From contig OX421964.1 in NCBI GenBank assembly GCA_949128115.1, forward strand, positions 49,950,601-50,014,600: a DNA stretch of 64,000 nucleotides, in the 5' to 3' direction. The notes beneath the pieces were generated by a model. It was not told where the DNA came from. It saw only the letters and a list, made by a program, of their open reading frames with translations, and made no database searches. The first letter of the stretch is position 1; every line of letters starts with the position of its first letter. Of the stretch, positions 10,797 through 21,630 are shown one piece after another. This stretch comes from Anaspis maculata. Its lineage: Eukaryota > Arthropoda > Insecta > Coleoptera > Scraptiidae. The position numbers and the translations under genes are program-made.

Positions 10797-12718
10797 CAGT
10801 CAATTAGAGATGTCAAGTACAGTTACTTTTGAGTACTCGAAGTATCCGTTACTTTTATGACGAGTACTCGTTACTTTGTATCCGTTACCGAGTACGAGTA
10901 CTACGAGTAGAACACGAGGTAGAACAGTAGATTACCCGTACTCGCGGGCCGCGGGATTACCAGTATCAATCACAGTACAGTACAATCTTAGAGTACAATG
11001 TACAGGTATGTAATAATTTCGATACCTATGCGATGCAACAGCGAGTACGATTACTATTACTACGGGACGGGAGTCCGGGTCCGGGTCGGAACAAGATTGA
11101 AAATAATATGCGGCAGCGGGTACGATTACTACGGAACTCAAGTTTGGGTCCGGGTCGAGAAAGGGAAACAAGATTGAAAATAATATGCGCATCTCAGAGC
11201 GACAGCGAGTCTCCGAGTCCGAATCCGGAACCCCGGGACCCGAGAGCCGAGATTCGGATCCGCGAGTACTCGAGTAGTATGATTATGATAAGATACAGCG
11301 TGTTCAACAATGATTGTCCTTGCCGCCTTTTCGAAATTTGGCCCGCATTAGACATGCGCCGCTTCAATGAAATCATTTTGCAATACCGTAGTAACGAAAT
11401 CCACGTTTACTAGGAGGATAGAATATTGGCGAAAATCTTTTCCGCGTGGTGGCACTGTACGCAATAAAACATGGTGGCCCAAGGGGCCTTGACAAATAGG
11501 TAGTAAACGCAGTGCGCATTTACATCACAACAGCTGTCAACTGTCAACAGTGATAGCTGTCAAGCTGTCAGTGGGCGGAACAGCGGAAAAGCGGATCAGT
11601 GGGCCTGTGCAGTGGGCCAAGAGCTGGGGGTTCGTTGGGAATGGAATTTCGTTGCAGTATCTCTAACTTATTTTTGTTTTAGAAAATGCCAATAATACAG
11701 ATTCATTTGCCCAATATTTATGGTCATGTTGGTGACCAAATCAGCCCCCTCTCGACAAAGTGCGAAGGCGAAGAAGTGATTGAGGCAGGTCATTTAATCG
11801 TGTGTGGGGTGACTGGGGCTCACTGCGACTGAAGACTCTTGTGTTTTGTTATGTCTCATAAATGGATAATTGAAAACCATTTGGAGGTCAGGTTCTGTGG
11901 ACCGGTTGTTAGAACAGTGTTGTGAACTCGTGAAGCCATCTCCGATAAGCCAGTGAGAGCAGCCGGAGAGCCTGGGGATCAACGCCAGCGGTATCGAGAG
12001 AAGATACCTGGCCTGCAAATCAGAATCCGTCACTCGCCTCATCAGTTCAGATTTAGAACCTTAATCGATATGAAAATATTTTCCATTGTAGAAACACTAA
12101 CATCAACCGATGAGCTATGATTAAACTTATGATTGAAGAATACTCAATTACTATTGATCAACTATGGTTTTTATTGTTCTAGACAGCGGTAAATGCTTAT
12201 TAGCTACTGAAATTTTACTTTACAGTCAATGTATGAGTCGTACGATTACTCCAAAAGAATGTTCATCTTTCTGGCCTAAACGATAATTGTTGGCTTATTT
12301 TCGTGATGCGTCCTGTTGTACCTATGCCTTGTCTTGTGGGGGCTTAGTATTTCCACCTTGTGTGCAAGGGGCTCACACAACTCAACACCTGTAATGTAAA
12401 TGAGCATTATGAGATTGCTTTTTTCGACCAGCATTTCACCAACTTACGTATCGGCTTTTGCTGCTGCATTGTGCATTGTGTCCATCGGCGTATACTAACG
12501 CAGTAATTCAAGTCAAACTACAACACTCATTCGCTCACATTCACGACGATGTGGAAAACAAGGAAGACGAAAAAATTTAATTATTTTTCAACTGTCAAAA
12601 CTGTCAATATCTTGTTATTTGGAGTAGGTACTGTCAACTGTCGAGTGCTACTGCGCTACTGCGCTGGACTGTGCGCTGGGTACCTATTTGTCAAGGCCCC
12701 TTGGGCCACCATGTTTGA

Positions 12719-13582
12719 TAGAGAGACTGTACATAGAGTGACGAAGCTATGAAAGGGATATATCGGTATTCTCTGTCAGCGTCTCGGCATTTCCTGGCCT
12801 CGTCAAAATTTTAAACATAGTTAGCTGGGGTGGGCGTGGTTGCTATTGACATTTGTCATTTCCCCGATTTGTTTACAAATTTGAATTGTCATTATTTTGC
12901 ATGCCGAAATAAGGCCGAAATCGCCGAAATCCGGGCTAAAAATGCCAAAACGAAAAAGGTGCACCGTGAAGCAGTACAAGAGCCGGGAAGATGTGATGTT
13001 TTCCTTGCCGAAGAAACCATCAGGTATAGAATCTTGCAAAATTGATGAACTTCTATTATTGTACTTTTTGGGTTTTTCAGCTGTTCGGGGCCAGTACCTA
13101 CTGAAATACATAATATACCTACTGCGCTTACGGCAATCACAAATCTATCTTCACGATGGGGTCACCACGTCGACGGTTACTGCATTCAACGATCAACGGA
13201 ATTTGTGTTCGAGGGAATGAGTTGGATGATGAAACCTACGTTCGACGAAATGCCAGCAGTACTTGAAATACGGTGTACGAAAGCATCTGCTATGTATGGA
13301 ATACAATATACATGCCTAAAACAGTTTTTAAGAGTTTCTGTTAAATTTAGTGACAAAATCTGTGTTGAAAGATGAAACGGTCGACTTAATAACCTCAACA
13401 AAAATATTGACAGCTCATGTCATGCATTTTGACTGTGACGCAGGGTGGTTTAGTAACAAGCAATTGCACCACACCCTGACGTGCAAATACCCTAGTGCTC
13501 TAGCTTTCTCTCTCTCTATACCCTCTCGCTCAATGACTTGGCTTACGTCTCTCTCTGGGTGACCAGATCCCAGGTCTCTCTA
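12719..13582 (+). mobile_element. Element U, first copy (864 bp)
   Basis: It begins TAGAGAGACTG and ends GGTCTCTCTA, bounded by ATGTTTGA at 12711-12718 and 13583-13590. It is nearly identical, in reverse complement, to 13591-14453. It carries a small ORF at 12897-13220 in which MPKRKRCTVKQYKSRED is followed by FSLPKKPSG. This is slightly reminiscent of a THAP-type N terminus, but the second cysteine pair is missing, so no family is claimed. The short TIR and 8-bp target duplication are hAT-like. Confidence 0.8.
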
Positions 13583-13590
13583 ATGTTTGA

Positions 13591-14453
13591 TAGAGAGACC
13601 TGGGATCTGGTCACCCAGAGAGAGACGTAAGCCAAGTCATTGAGCGAGAGGGTATAGAGAGAGAGAAAGCTAGAGCACTAGGGTATTTGCACGTCAGGGT
13701 GTGGTGCAATTGCTTGTTACTAAACCACCCTGCGTCACAGTCAAAATGCATGACATGAGCTGTCAATATTTTTGTTGAGGTTATTAAGTCGACCGTTTCA
13801 TCTTTCAACACAGATTTTTTCACTAAATTTAACAGAAACTCTTAAAAACTGTTTTAGGCATGTATATTGTATTCCATACATAGCAGATGCTTTCGTACAC
13901 CGTATTTCAAGTACTGCTGGCATTTCGTCGAACGTAGGTTTCATCATCCAACTCATTCCCTCGAACACAAATTCTGTTGATCGTTGAATGCAGTAACCGT
14001 CGACGTGGTGACCCCATCGCGAAGATAGATTTGTGATTGCCGTAAGCGCAGTAGGTATATTATGTATTTCAGTAGGTACTGGCCCCGAACAGCTGAAAAA
14101 CCCAAAAAGTACAATAATAGAAGTTCATCAATTTTGCAAGATTCTATACCTGATGGTTTTTTCGGCAAGGAAAACATCACATCTTCCCGACTCTTGTACT
14201 GCTTCACGGTGCACCTTTTTTGTTTTGGCATTTTTAGCCCGGATTTCGGCGATTTCGGCCTTATTTCGGCATGCAAAATAATGACAATTCAAATTTGTAA
14301 ACAAATCGGGGAAATGACAAATGTCAATAGCAACCACGCCCACCCCAGCTAACTATGTTTAAATTTTGACGAGGCCAGGAAATGCCGAGACGCTGACAGA
14401 GAATACCGATATATCCCTTTCATAGCTTCGTCACTCTATGTACAGTCTCTCTA
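13591..14453 (-). mobile_element. Element U, second copy, inverted (863 bp)
   Basis: This is the near-perfect reverse complement of 12719-13582 with only scattered differences (for example PKQKRC here for PKRKRC). It is flanked by ATGTTTGA at 13583-13590 and 14454-14461. The central ATGTTTGA is shared with the first copy, so three copies of one 8-bp word punctuate two head-to-head elements. Confidence 0.85.
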
Positions 14454-14519
14454 ATGTTTGACTGCGTTCAGCGCCTTCTGGTGGCCGCTGATTTTCGCCA
14501 ATTAGGGAGGGAAGGTTAG

Positions 14520-15955
14520 CCCAAGGATGTCTATACATAAACTGGATAAGAAGCTTGGTCGCTTTTGACGTAAATAGGTGAAGCTGAGATTTGACACTAA
14601 GACAGGGCATTGTGCAGGACTGGGGACCGACCTTGAGGACTGAGGACTGTCAATTAAAACATGGGCTGTCGTCATTTTGACGTTTTCGGGTTCCGCTGGT
14701 GAGAATTCACTGTTGAATATTAAATTGACGTCCACTTAACATGGAACAAAACGTGTACCAGGGCTACCCCTCTGAATCAAGAAGAAACAGAGGCTGTGGC
14801 CACATGCAGTGGATGGATGGTGGGTGAACTTCGTGAAGTGAGAAGTTGCTGGGAACGGGAATAAACGGAGGCAACTCTTTTGAGCAGGCCAAGATTCACA
14901 AAGGATCTGTCGAGCCCTGGTGAGTCCACAGCTTTACATATAAGGGCTCTCACGCAAGTAAGCAACATTACAGGTCAGCAGCAGCATTTGCCACACTATC
15001 GCGGACAGTGACACTTCTTGAAGAGGGTCTGGGAGCATCTCTATTGCGACCTGAAGTGAAGATGCTTCAAGAAGGTTCATAAGTTGTTGAGAATAAGGCA
15101 AGATTTGTAGCAATATTGGAAGCGAAGAGAAGGGTGGCGAATCGACGCTTCATCCTCATCATTAATACCTAGTTGATAACACCAAGAAAAAAGGGAAATA
15201 AAGGCGGAAATGTGTTGTATTTACCAAAGATGTAATACCTAATTGAAGTATTGATACAAAGGAGTATAAATAAACATGTCATAAATAATTAGTATTATTG
15301 TTGAAATCATCAATTTAAAACCGAGATTCAGTGCGTGGCACGCACCTTGATAGGTACACACTTGCTCTTAGAGCCCCTGAGCTCGCACTAGACCTAGAAA
15401 TTGTCTCGCCAATCCGTATCTTGTTTAGTGTAGAATTATCTACACAAGACTCTGCAACTTTGTCAGAGCGCGTCCGCCCATTTGCTTCAAGGCTCTGGTG
15501 ATCCCACAGGAACTGACTCCGAAGCTGACGGAACCACCATTCAACTGGTCGGCTCACCGACGCACATCCAGTGAACCCAGAGATCGCCTCGTCAATCCGC
15601 ATCTTGTCAAGCATAGAATTTTTTTCATAAGACTCTGCAAGCTTGTCGGAGCGCCATCCGCCCATTTGCTTCAAGGTTCTCTGGTTCTGGTGACCCCACA
15701 GGAACTGACACACATACTGCACACGTGGCGGGCATGACGTCGAGAGAAAACGCCTACAGAACAGGAGAAGGAGATCGAGATCGATGTTGTGAATCGATTT
15801 CGTTCGATGACTCTGATGCTGGATTGCTGACAATGACGCAGAAATGACGCTTGATGTCGTTTTGTGAAATGTCATTATTGCAGGGCAAGGCGTCCGATTA
15901 TGATGCAATATGGCGGCCAAGCTTCCTATCCAGTTTATGTATAGACATCCTTGGG
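14520..15955. mobile_element. Element V inside X1, 1.44 kb, TIR ~40 bp, TTAG target
   Basis: The ends are CCCAAGGATGTCTATACATA (14520) and its inverted copy ending at 15955. TTAG occurs on both sides (14516-14519, 15956-15959). Element X2 (minus strand near 36160) has the empty site GGTTAGCCAGC, which confirms a 4-bp duplication. The TIRs match with few differences over roughly 40 bp. The interior codes for a tyrosine-recombinase-like fragment (next entry). Confidence 0.8.
15315..15920 (-). pseudogene. Tyrosine-recombinase-like (Crypton-type) fragment with an internal duplication
   Basis: A 201-codon minus-strand frame contains two tandem copies of a ~45-residue block: QFLWGHQ...LKQMGGWRSDKLAESYEKNS, then QFLWDHQ...RTRSDKVAESCVDNS. 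The GGW(R/K)S...AE(S/G)Y pattern resembles the C-terminal catalytic segment of Crypton-like tyrosine recombinases, where the Y is the nucleophile. The first block keeps the Y; the second has Cys in its place. The DNA repeats lie near 15400-15510 and 15590-15720. No upstream Arg-containing catalytic region is visible, so this is a fragment. Family call is from motif memory. Confidence 0.5.
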
Positions 15956-16781
15956 TTAGCCAGCTTGTGGACGGACATGCTGTCGCCGGGAGACGGAAGG
16001 GGATTGCATGAAGTACGCCCAGTAACCGTATCTAGTCACCATTGCAACTTGACATTTGTGATTGCGATTTGATGGAATTGACATTTGTAAATAAACATAA
16101 TTTGAGGTTATAAGATGTGGCTGCTTTGCAAAGCTGTGCTTGTTCGGATTTTTAGCTGTTATCCTACCTAAAAGTCCGACAGGATCAGTTTTAGAAGACT
16201 TGTTGAAAGACATGCTGCGGCATACAACGTGTAAAAGTGCGGGTCCCCGCATTGGAAGCATTGAAATGGACGTCATTTTGCAAGGTATGTTGCATGGGTG
16301 TCATGAGATTGTGATTTTTGAGCTAGTGAAACATTTCTTATTCCCTATAGACCATGTCATATCCTAGGGGATGCAGGGAGTTCCTATGCGCCAACTCACA
16401 CGCATCGATGCAGATATTGACCAACACACTTCAAAATAATGACGTCCATTTCAATGCTTCCAATGCGGGGATCATCACTTGTACACGTTGTATGCCGCAG
16501 CATGTCTTTCAACACGTCTTCGAAAACTGATCCTGTCGGTCTTTTAGGTAGAATAACAGCCAAAAATCCGAAGAAGCACTGCACAGCACTGCACAGCAGT
16601 CACATTTCATAACCTCAAATTATGTTCATTTACAAATGTCATTGCCATCAAATCGCAGTCACTAATGTCAAGTTGCACTGGTGACTCGATACGGTTACTG
16701 GGCGTAGTTGATTACCCCGCATGGCTACACTTTCATTGGCGTATGTTCCCTCCTTACTATTCTATCCTCCTAGCACGTTTA

Positions 16782-17225
16782 CCATCACGTACATCACTTC
16801 AGCGCATACATGAGAACGCATACCTGCAGAGCGCGGTAATTTCAATTTTGACGCACGAAGTGTCACTGTCAATGGCAACTATCAATCAATAATCGAAATG
16901 TAAACAAACAACAAACATAACCTCCTAACCATTCAACATTTATTATTGTTCAGAATGGAATGTTACGTGCCGTATGGCAGAGAAACGCAGAGAAGATTCA
17001 GGTGATACGAAACACAACGAGCTGCAAGGCGATCGACGGAACAAGAGCGTTATTTGGTTAGATCTGTCGAAACGTCAAATCGACGTCAAGCGCTGTCAGC
17101 TGAAATTTGCGTGACATTACACACGCACACCGTATTACAGTGTTGTCAACTTGTTGTCGTGATATAGATATGGCAACGTCCTACTTTCACAGGTATGCGC
17201 AGAAGCCTTTCGGGAAACGTGGATT
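16782..17225. other. Part of element A between X1 and B, no gene
   Basis: This sequence belongs to the right half of A but has no obvious inverted partner in the left half. No ORF or repeat recognised. Another, unbounded insertion is possible. Confidence 0.35.
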
Positions 17226-17525
17226 GATAGACGTCACGTCACACTGACTGATAAAAAATCTGAGGTTAACAGTGACGGAAGTGACAGCTTATCCATTCCC
17301 GTTCCGTCAGGTTGCTTGTTCACTATTCACCAGGGCCGCGATTCTGTACTCCCCTACCGACACTTGTCGGTGTCGGTAGCTAGGCAGGAGCGAATTTGAT
17401 TGGTTCTCACCCTAGCTACCGATCCGATAGTTGTCGGTAGGAGAGTACAGAATCGCGGCCCTGCAGTCAGAGCCGTCACTGTTAACCTAAAATTTGATAT
17501 CAGTCAGTGTGACGTGACGTCCATC
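17226..17525. mobile_element. Inverted-repeat element B with an inner MITE
   Basis: The outer arms GAT(A/G)GACGTCACGTCAC and TAACAGTGACGG blocks (17226-17278) pair with 17473-17525. Inside, 17333-17461 is a second palindrome beginning GGGCCGCGATTCTGTACTCC and ending with its complement. B interrupts the AAACGTGGATTTCGTTACT sequence that element A keeps intact in its other arm. Confidence 0.65.
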
Positions 17526-17963
17526 AACTTCGTTACTACGGTATTGCAAAATGATTTCATTATTTCATTGAAGCGGCGCACGTCTAATGCGGACCAAATT
17601 TCGAAAAGGCGGCAAGGACAATCATTGTTGAACACGCTGTATGATCACGATTCACGAGCGACTACACTAAATTATGCCTTCGGGCTTCGGATTTCCTCGC
17701 GGATTCGCGGATATCCCATCCCGTGATAATTTTTATTCATTTTTACAATTCATGACTCGAGGAGTACGAAGTAACGAAGTAGGTATAAAGTAACGAGTAT
17801 TTTTGAAAATCAGTACTCGGTACTTCGGATCCGATAAAGTAACTGATATTTTGTAACGGATAGTTACAATATTGACATCTCTACAGTCAATCATAGCCCT
17901 GGTTGCCTAGCAACTTCACATGGGAACGGATCACATCCTTCCTAGAATAGGCCAGTCAAATTA

Positions 17964-19486
17964 TAGGCCAGGCGATATGTCGATAAAATCACTACAATCT
18001 GGAAAAAACTCCGGCCAAAGCTTTTATGGTGTCAAACTCTTCGTAAGGTCAGTAGTTATCTACCACTGAGTTTCCGCCCAAAAACGAGTTGTGCTGATTC
18101 CTCCACATCTGCACGAAGGTAAAGGATGCCTTGAAAGTGAAAAAAGACCTGTTAAACCCTCGTACTTTTTCGTTATATTTGCCTAAATGCAAGCGTACAA
18201 CTCTTACGCAAACATTAGAAGCATCTGTCATTATCTCTGTGCCAGTCTTACTGTTAAGAAAAAAGATTTCTTTGTGCGGGTCAGATAAATCACATTTTAT
18301 CGTTTTTTCACACAAGAAAACGATGGAACAACATGTATTTTGCATGTTTTCTAATAACTCGTATACATTGAACCCATTTATGGCATTAAAATTTCGATAA
18401 CAGCATTTTTGAAGATGTTGCCAGCAAAAAAGTGAATAATTTTTACCCGCCTGTTCAGCAGCAATTTTTTCAATTTTACCAAACACCGTTTGAGAAAATT
18501 TTATAAGAAATGAAAAACTCAAACTCTTCTCTAACGATATCCTGCCTGGCTTAACCGCGTCACGCACTTGAAAGTCCAAAAAACTGATTTCTTTCCGAGA
18601 GGTCCTGTTTCACCCGCGTGCGGCCGTGCCTACTTGACACAGACCAGACTGATTACACGAGCTTGGAAATGTACTCTTTTCCAGCTTTAAAACGCGGCCA
18701 TTATTATTAAGACTTTGTACATTGATTTATGAAGAAATTATATATTATTTTATCATTAAGGGTCGTGTTTTAAAGCTGGAAGAAAGTACATTTCCAAGCT
18801 TGTGTAATCAGTCTATGTCAAGTAGGCACGGCCGCACGCGGGTAAAATAGAACCGCTCTAAAAGAAATCAGTTTCCTGCACTTTCAAAAAGCGTGCCGCG
18901 GTTAGGCCAGATATAATATCATTAGAAAAAAGTTCCAGCTTGTCATTCCTTATGAAATTTTCAAGAACGGTGTTTGGTAAAATTGAAAGAACTGCTGCTG
19001 AACAGGCGGGTAAAAATTATTCACTTCTTGGCGGGCAACATCTTCAAAAATGGTGTTATTGAAATTTCAACGCCATAAATGGGTTCAGTGAGTACAAGTT
19101 ATTAGAAAACATCCAAAATATATGTTGCTCTATCGTTTTCTTGTGTGGAAAAACAATTGAATGTGATTATCATCTGACCCGCACAAAGAAATCTTTTTTT
19201 TTTCAACAGTAAGACTGGCACAGAGATGATGACAAATGCTCCCAATGTGTGCGTTGGAGTTGTAAGTTTGCATTGAGGCAAATAAAATGAAAAAGTACGG
19301 GGGTTCAACAGATCTTTTTGCACCTTCAAGACATCCTTTACCTTTGGGCAGATGTGGAGGAATCAGCACAACTCGTTTTTGGGCGGAAACTCAGTGGTAG
19401 ATACCTACTGACCTTACGAAGAGTTTGACACCATAAAAGCTTTGGTCGGAATTTTTTCTATCCAGAAAGACCTACCGCCTGGCCTC
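17964..19486. mobile_element. Large hairpin element, ~740-bp arms
   Basis: From TAGGCCAGGCG at the left to CGCCTGGCCTC at the right, the two halves are inverted copies around a short loop near 18700-18760. Blocks include GCGGCCGTGCCTACTTGACA against its complement at ~18815. Divergence is modest and includes indels. No target duplication was found. The left half contains the 176-codon ORF listed next. Confidence 0.75.
18049..18579 (-). CDS. 176-codon ORF of unknown function in a hairpin arm
   Basis: The protein is MDFQVRDAVKPGRISLEKSL at its N terminus and cysteine-containing in the middle (QNTCCSIVFLCEKTIKC), with a Phe/Lys-rich C-terminal part. No family was recognised. The mirrored copy in the other arm (~18860-19400) is broken by frame changes, so only this arm is open. 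It may be a captured host exon or transposon coding sequence; it could also be a chance ORF. Confidence 0.3.
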   Translation of the reverse strand: MDFQVRDAVKPGRISLEKSLSFSFLIKFSQTVFGKIEKIAAEQAGKNYSLFCWQHLQKCCYRNFNAINGFNVYELLENMQNTCCSIVFLCEKTIKCDLSDPHKEIFFLNSKTGTEIMTDASNVCVRVVRLHLGKYNEKVRGFNRSFFTFKASFTFVQMWRNQHNSFLGGNSVVDNY

Positions 19487-19562
19487 TTAGAACATTTTTT
19501 TCCGTTTGAGGGAAAAACTGTTGGAGTTTTGGAAATTTGACAGTAATGTCCGGTAAGGTGTA

Positions 19563-19640
19563 CTGTTAAACATACTAAAAGTCCCCAACTCTACCTATTG
19601 AGCTCGAGCCGCCATCTTGGAAAAATGGTCCTTCGATCCA
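19563..19640 (+). repeat. Solo half of the palindromic P-type MITE
   Basis: CTGTTAAACATAC, then AGTCCCC..CTCTACC and GCCGCCATCTTGG match the arm at 20852-20917. They also match, inverted, 32371-32435. A TA lies just before it. It is a diverged half copy. Confidence 0.55.
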
Positions 19641-20849
19641 GTTTTCTGCTTATATTCCGCTAATCATCAGAGATATTCAATCAAGTTTAATAAACAATCA
19701 AGGCTATAAAATTGTCTACAAAAATTGTTCTATAACGATTTTTTTCTCGCATCTGTTGACATTAATTAAATTAACAAAAAAATATATAAAAAATAAGCGA
19801 TTTTTTTGCCTGTGGATAGAGATATTGTCTTCAAAATTTGTGAAGATGTTGGCAGTCTTGACAGTTGAGATAGAAAAAAAAAATGCGAAAATATTTTTTT
19901 TCTTTTAATTTAGCAAAAATTTGGTTTTCGAGTTTGACATTTCCAACAGGGCGGAGTAAAGGTTTCAATCGAACATCAAACAGTTTTGATATTTACACAT
20001 TGTAAGACAAGATTGATTTCATTAGTATTGTGCCTTCACGAGCTTCTGGAATGCTCGATATGAATTAAACTAAAAGAATAATAGCTAAGTCCAAAAAGTG
20101 TTGTCGATTGGTTCTGAAGGAGACATTTCGAAACAAAAGACATCAGCAAAGGATATACAGGAGGTCCAAAGGTTATTCAACGGTATATGAGCCCCATATT
20201 GGTGTGCCTTATCCAAAATAGTACGAAAGAATCAATCAAAATGTTAAAATCCACCCTGTATAACAAAAAGTAACGATACAAAATGAAAGTAGTGAAGCAT
20301 ACCTGATTCCAAAAAACACGGCCTTTACATTTCTGGAAAAAAAAACAAGATTGATTGATTTATTTGAAAGTTATTAGTCCTCAAACTTGACTTTACAAAT
20401 TTTGTCCAGTCAAATGGGGAAAAGTAGAGAGAAGTAACTGTCGGAGTTTCAGAAATTTGACAGAGATGTTGGCAAGGTCTCATGTCAACGCCCTAACACT
20501 GAGATCGTTTGTGCTTTTTGAATGAATAACAGTCTTACTTTCCTCGCCTATTCCGTCACCAGCAAGATCTCTATTTTTCTATGGGGAATTTGCAATCTGC
20601 GCTTGTCTTATCATATAGAAACTGTATTTTACTTGGTATTCAATTTTCCTTTTTCCGTTGTATTTCTGATAACGAGCAAACTTGAGAATATCTGTTTATG
20701 TTTTTGATCTACTGTGTATTTTTTTTTATACTATTATTTCGTACCTACTTTAATAAGATGGACGTATACTTAAGTTCTGTCAAAATATCGAACTTCTTGC
20801 TAAAAACAACTGTTTGTAGAGCAATAAACTATTCTATTCTATTCTATTC
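19641..20849. other. Non-coding stretch ending in a TTCTA simple repeat
   Basis: No gene was recognised. The GTCGGAGTTTCAGAAATTTGACA block at 20440 repeats a sequence at 19515. The stretch ends GCAATAAACT followed by a (TTCTA) run at 20830-20850, which looks like the 3' tail of a LINE whose coding part is absent. Confidence 0.4.
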
Positions 20850-20940
20850 TACTAATAAACATACTTAAAGTCCCCGCCTCTACCTGTTGTGCTCGAGGCG
20901 CCATCTTGGAAAAATGGTAATAAACTTGATCGAAGGACCA

Positions 20941-21075
20941 CCCTAGTAGCACGCAGTCGTTCGCTGAACGTTCGATTTAGGTTCACTTGGTAATTCGTTC
21001 AATCCGAACCTTCCTGAACTTCCAGCTCCAGCGGCTAAGTCCCTGATCGTTCTCAGAACGTTCGTGGAACAAAAG
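20941..21075. repeat. Left TIR and subterminal repeats of the 11.4-kb transposon
   Basis: The TIR CCCTAGTAGCAC is followed by GTTCGCTGAACGTTCG, GAACCTTCCTGAAC and CTCAGAACGTTCGTGG. These palindromic GAACGTTC-type words are candidate transposase-binding sites. Confidence 0.65.
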
Positions 21076-21630
21076 TGAAGAATTTGTTTTGTTCAGGAAA
21101 AATGAAAGGGCACGGGAGGTATACTAATATTTTATAATAATAAAATGTAGGCAGGTATGAGCATATTTAGCAAGTTTTTGTGAACTTTCATTTAGATTTC
21201 ATTTCAGAATTAAAACAACAAAAAGACAAACGGGGGGAAAATCCAAACGCACGTAGGTACAACCTAAGTAGGATATCTTTCCATTTATATTTTTCCTCGA
21301 GTTGAAATTCAAATGTAATATGTAATTATATAGTTTACCCATGCACCCGTCTGGTCGGCGGTGTTCGCTTTGCTCCAACAATGGGATATGAACCCCAACA
21401 CAGGTCCATGCGGCTCCAACTCAAATAAAATGGAAAATGGAATACATACTAAATTTGAAATAACCGCGTACGCCTAATGGTTGGTGGTTGGTCGTCGACA
21501 GCGCCCCGCCAGGCGCCCGCTGCGGCAACCATAGGTTAGCTCTGAGTCGTTGTGTCACTTGTGTCCGTACCGTTCCGTGCAGTGTCAGCGCCATTTCAAC
21601 TTTCCAAGTCTGCTACTTTGCTGTGCTGTG

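Larger units (their letters stand above)
11428..14500. mobile_element. Inverted-repeat element W inside X1
   Basis: The ends GGCGAAAATC and GATTTTCGCC lie at the junctions where X1 departs from the intact X2 sequence (GAATATTAGGGAGGG at 36170-36188, reverse strand). A 3-bp ATT is repeated at both sides. The arms continue inward as an inverted pair: AAACATGGTGGCCCAAGG at 11467 onward, with its complement ending near 12716 and resuming at 14462. W was about 1.3 kb before the two U elements entered it. The exact terminal base is uncertain. Confidence 0.65.
11410..16773. mobile_element. Palindromic element X, copy 1 (interrupted by W and V)
   Basis: The ends are CTAGGAGGATAGAATA and its inverted copy TATTCTATCCTCCTAG-like sequence, flanked by the exact 8-bp duplication CACGTTTA (11402-11409 and 16774-16781). 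The inner arms (~15960-16320 and ~16400-16740) are inverted copies. They carry a fragment with the peptide VILPKRPTGSVFEDVLKDML, of unrecognised family, followed in one arm by an intron-like GTATGT...CCCTATAG stretch. Copy 2 at 32666-36194 has the same ends and supplies the uninterrupted sequence at the points where W and V inserted. Confidence 0.85.
10805..17883. mobile_element. Outer hAT-like foldback element A (7.08 kb including nested insertions)
   Basis: The ends are TAGAGATGTCAA (10805) and TTGACATCTCTA (to 17883), flanked by the exact 8-bp duplication CAGTCAAT (10797-10804 and 17884-17891). Subterminal regions are full of GTAACGAGTACT variants. The arms are inverted copies over long stretches: bases 11290-11400 (TGTTCAACAATGATTGTCC block) recur in reverse complement at about 17526-17640. 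No transposase was seen. Inside sit element X1 (11410-16773) and element B (17226-17525). Confidence 0.85.

Noticed and set aside
12897..13220. THAP-domain gene in element U
   Set aside because: Only one of the cysteines and a loose FSLPK match are present; the C2CH set is incomplete.
12711..14461. Large palindrome considered as a simple assembly artefact
   Set aside because: The arms differ at several bases and are separated and flanked by the same 8-bp target word, which a mirrored assembly error would not create on the outer sides.
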